NCBI GenBank assembly: GCA_050633705.1
Contig: JBOEGZ010000014.1
Coordinates: 1 to 53,764 of the forward strand
Origin: JAJFHI01 sp050633705
GTDB lineage: Bacteria > Pseudomonadota > Alphaproteobacteria > Rhizobiales > Hyphomicrobiaceae
Direction: 5' to 3'
Length of the DNA stretch: 53,764 bases
The position numbers and the translations under genes were made by a program. Under the pieces are notes generated by a model. The model worked only from the letters and a program-made list of their open reading frames with translations, was not told where the DNA came from and did no database searches. Below are positions 53,752-53,764 of this stretch, in pieces. Every line of letters begins with the position of its first letter. Position 1 is the first letter of the stretch.

Positions 53752-53764
53752 GTTTCTAGCAGTC

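Overview
The window is a chromosomal stretch from an alphaproteobacterium. The 16S rRNA gene at the right end has the short helix-17 region typical of that class. An aerobic-type cobalamin pathway, a phoR-pstSCAB-phoU-phoB cluster and a PstA with the alphaproteobacterial N-terminal insert agree with this. I cannot name the order with confidence.

Layout. (1) 1-9718, plus strand: the 3' part of a very large repeat adhesin (VCBS repeats, CshA-like repeats, a C-terminal dystroglycan/cadherin-like domain) is followed by a TolC-family outer-membrane lipoprotein, a periplasmic HlyD/MexA-type adaptor, a GAF-TM-HlyD adaptor, and a fusion of a PqqD-like domain, an M50 site-2 protease and a HlyD-like domain. 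No ABC ATPase is visible. This is the best candidate for an undescribed export or processing system. The sequence is broken by two N bases inside the repeats; the reading frame is restored if four bases are missing there. (2) 9723-11269, minus: a DUF6064 membrane protein and a Tat-exported aldo/keto reductase. (3) 11369-31802: a large cobalamin cluster (cobM, E, L, K, J, I, H, G, N, W, DUF1636, hupE, cobO, Q, D, C, A, B, cbiD). A minus-strand B12 riboswitch lies ahead of hupE and probably controls the run hupE-DUF1636-cobW-N-G-H-I-J. CobG (aerobic route) is present, cobF is not seen, and cbiD probably fills the C1-methylation step. Genes for CobS/CobT and for lower-loop assembly (cobP, cobU, cobV) are not in the window. 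(4) 32035-35400: a LuxR-type response regulator facing a histidine kinase and FIST-domain sensor pair, resembling the NosP/NahK nitric-oxide signalling arrangement. (5) 35669-39094: small accessory genes (lipocalin-like, GlsB-like, DUF2189) and an orphan ACR3 arsenite exporter. (6) 39405-46291: a phosphate regulon with a PhoR that lacks visible membrane segments, a three-repeat PHO box ahead of pstS, and a hairpin between pstS and pstC. (7) 46384-51090: a patatin-like phospholipase, an L,D-transpeptidase and an M23 peptidase, the last two acting on the cell wall. (8) 51824-53764: a ribosomal RNA promoter, leader with boxA, the complete 16S gene and the first bases of the spacer.

How the parts work together. 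The cobalamin genes give almost the whole corrin-ring route from uroporphyrinogen III to adenosylcobyric acid and cobinamide, with cobalt supply (HupE, CobW, DUF1636) under B12 feedback. The pho cluster is a self-contained phosphate sensing and uptake unit. The first 9.7 kb probably forms one functional unit that moves or processes the giant adhesin or a peptide substrate across the envelope.
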